Shown: positions 22,654-23,445 of the stretch, piece by piece | Layout of the letters: each line of letters starts with the position of its first letter | Numbering within the stretch: the first letter of the stretch is position 1 | From: Acidobacteria bacterium UBA2999 | Lineage (GTDB): Bacteria; Acidobacteriota; Vicinamibacteria; Vicinamibacterales; UBA2999 | Length of the DNA: 23,445 bases | Direction of reading: 5' to 3' | Assembly (NCBI GenBank): GCA_002346475.1 | Contig: DDZV01000032.1 | Span: forward strand, 1 to 23,445 | Translations under genes and position numbers: made by a program | The notes under the pieces: generated by a model | Databases searched by the model: none | What the model was told of the DNA's origin: nothing | What the model saw: only the letters and a program-made list of their open reading frames with translations

Positions 22654-23445
22654 TTACGGTGACACACTAGTCGCCACAGAACCGAGTGCGCTTGCAGAAG
22701 TTTCTGCTAATTCAAAGAGCGGACCTGGGTATAAACCAAGGACAAGCGTGCCAACCATGGCTACAGCAATGGTTAACGCGAGGGCCGGCGTTGCTTGTGG
22801 CATTGACCCGACAGGTTCGTTCTTCAGCCACATATACACAACAACCCTGAGATAGTAGTACAACGACACCGCACTGTTCAGGACACCAATCAGAGCAAGA
22901 CGATAAAACCCAGCGTCTATTGCTGCTCCAAACAGCCAGAATTTACCCATAAACCCAGCCGTCGGAGGAATGCCCCCCAGAGAAAGCATAAAGAGCAACA
23001 TCGCAATCGCTACAAAAGGCCGTCGAAAATATAAACCGTTAAAATCGTGAAGGTTGTCACCAACCGCATCTTTCCGACGTAGAAAAATAATGACCGCAAA
23101 GGCACCTAGCTGCATAAGGGCATAAACAGACAAATAAACTAGCATCGCAGTAACGCCTCTGGAGGTCCCTGCAACAACGCCAATCAGGATATACCCAGCC
23201 TGCGCAATAGAGGAATAGGCTAGCATTCGCTTGATATTGTTCTGGGTAATAGCTGCGATATTTCCTACTACCATCGTTACAATCGCCAATACCTCAAATA
23301 ACTGTTGCCAGTACATGGCGACTGAGGGCATCCCTTCCACGAAGATCCGTAACAACATCGCAAACGCAGCCGCCTTCGAACCAACAGACAAGAAAGCTGT
23401 AATTGGAGTTGGTGCACCCTCATATACGTCTGGCGCCCACATATG
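22654..23445 (-). CDS. nuoN: NADH-quinone oxidoreductase subunit N, C-terminal part (5' end outside window)
   Basis: The last 263 residues of a proton-pumping antiporter-like subunit of complex I, open at the window edge. It begins H-M-W-A-P-D-V-Y-E-G-A-P-T-P-I-T-A-F-L-S-V-G-S-K-A-A, the most conserved NuoN segment, with the mid-membrane lysine of S-K-A-A. N-N-I-K-R-M-L-A-Y-S-S-I-A-Q-A-G-Y follows, with the second functional lysine, then G-G-I-P-P-T-A-G-F-M-G-K-F. About seven helices are seen. NuoN is normally the last gene of the nuo operon; here the F0 cluster follows on the same strand after 76 bases, so the two may be co-transcribed. Confidence 0.95.
   Translation of the reverse strand, partial: HMWAPDVYEGAPTPITAFLSVGSKAAAFAMLLRIFVEGMPSVAMYWQQLFEVLAIVTMVVGNIAAITQNNIKRMLAYSSIAQAGYILIGVVAGTSRGVTAMLVYLSVYALMQLGAFAVIIFLRRKDAVGDNLHDFNGLYFRRPFVAIAMLLFMLSLGGIPPTAGFMGKFWLFGAAIDAGFYRLALIGVLNSAVSLYYYLRVVVYMWLKNEPVGSMPQATPALALTIAVAMVGTLVLGLYPGPLFELAETSASALGSVATSVSP

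Overview
The window reads as a chromosomal segment of a Gram-negative bacterium, most likely an acidobacterium (Vicinamibacteria-like). This is an inference from gene content, not from a marker gene. It rests on a VWA protein of the kind common in Acidobacteriota, a TonB-dependent receptor with an N-terminal carboxypeptidase-regulatory-like domain, exported PQQ-type beta-propellers starting with a W-P-Q-W/F-R-G motif, a SurA-like/DsbA fusion and a carboxypeptidase-regulatory/TPR protein. Base composition looks even, by eye slightly AT-rich, with no obvious island. Genes are closely packed: no gap without a gene exceeds about 135 bases. I see no transposon, integrase, CRISPR array or phage gene.

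Layout. (1) 1-4371, plus strand: the end of a GT4-type glycosyltransferase, then an ABC ATPase and a 1120-residue FtsX-type permease overlapping by 4 bases (YbbA/YbbP- or LolDE-like exporter). (2) 4456-7101: two exported beta-propeller proteins pointing at each other, with a small two-helix membrane protein between them. (3) 7158-9308: a divergent pair, an iron-type alcohol dehydrogenase (minus) and a quinone-oxidoreductase-type MDR enzyme (plus). (4) 9317-12927, minus: TonB-dependent receptor, small antibiotic-biosynthesis-monooxygenase-fold protein, periplasmic SurA-like/DsbA fusion. (5) 13061-15948, plus: VWA protein, frataxin/CyaY homologue, tRNA-Glu(CTC), membrane-anchored M23 peptidase. 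(6) 16059-19279, plus: a haem A/cytochrome oxidase biogenesis cluster made of a cupredoxin lipoprotein, ctaA, ctaB and a DUF420 (CtaM-like) membrane protein. (7) 19391-20086, plus: an exported carboxypeptidase-regulatory/TPR protein. (8) 20118-23445, minus: the end of nuoN followed by an F0-only ATP synthase cluster atpZ-atpI-atpB-atpE-atpF.

How the genes fit together. Regions 6 and 8 are respiratory. ctaB makes haem O, ctaA makes haem A, the DUF420 protein probably assists oxidase assembly, and the cupredoxin lipoprotein could carry electrons or copper in the periplasm. nuoN (complex I) feeds the proton gradient that the F0 sector uses. Oxidase structural subunits and F1 genes are absent here and must lie elsewhere. 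Region 4 suggests outer-membrane uptake linked to envelope protein folding.

Most interesting signals. A perfect 14-bp inverted repeat has the GTG start codon of ctaA inside its right arm. The cupredoxin lipoprotein next to ctaA carries an amicyanin-spaced copper motif. The ATP synthase genes are split, and the c-subunit has a second glutamate in its C-terminal helix. A hairpin lies across the atpE stop codon. A frataxin homologue is clearly recognisable. I do not see an unmistakably new multi-gene system in this window.
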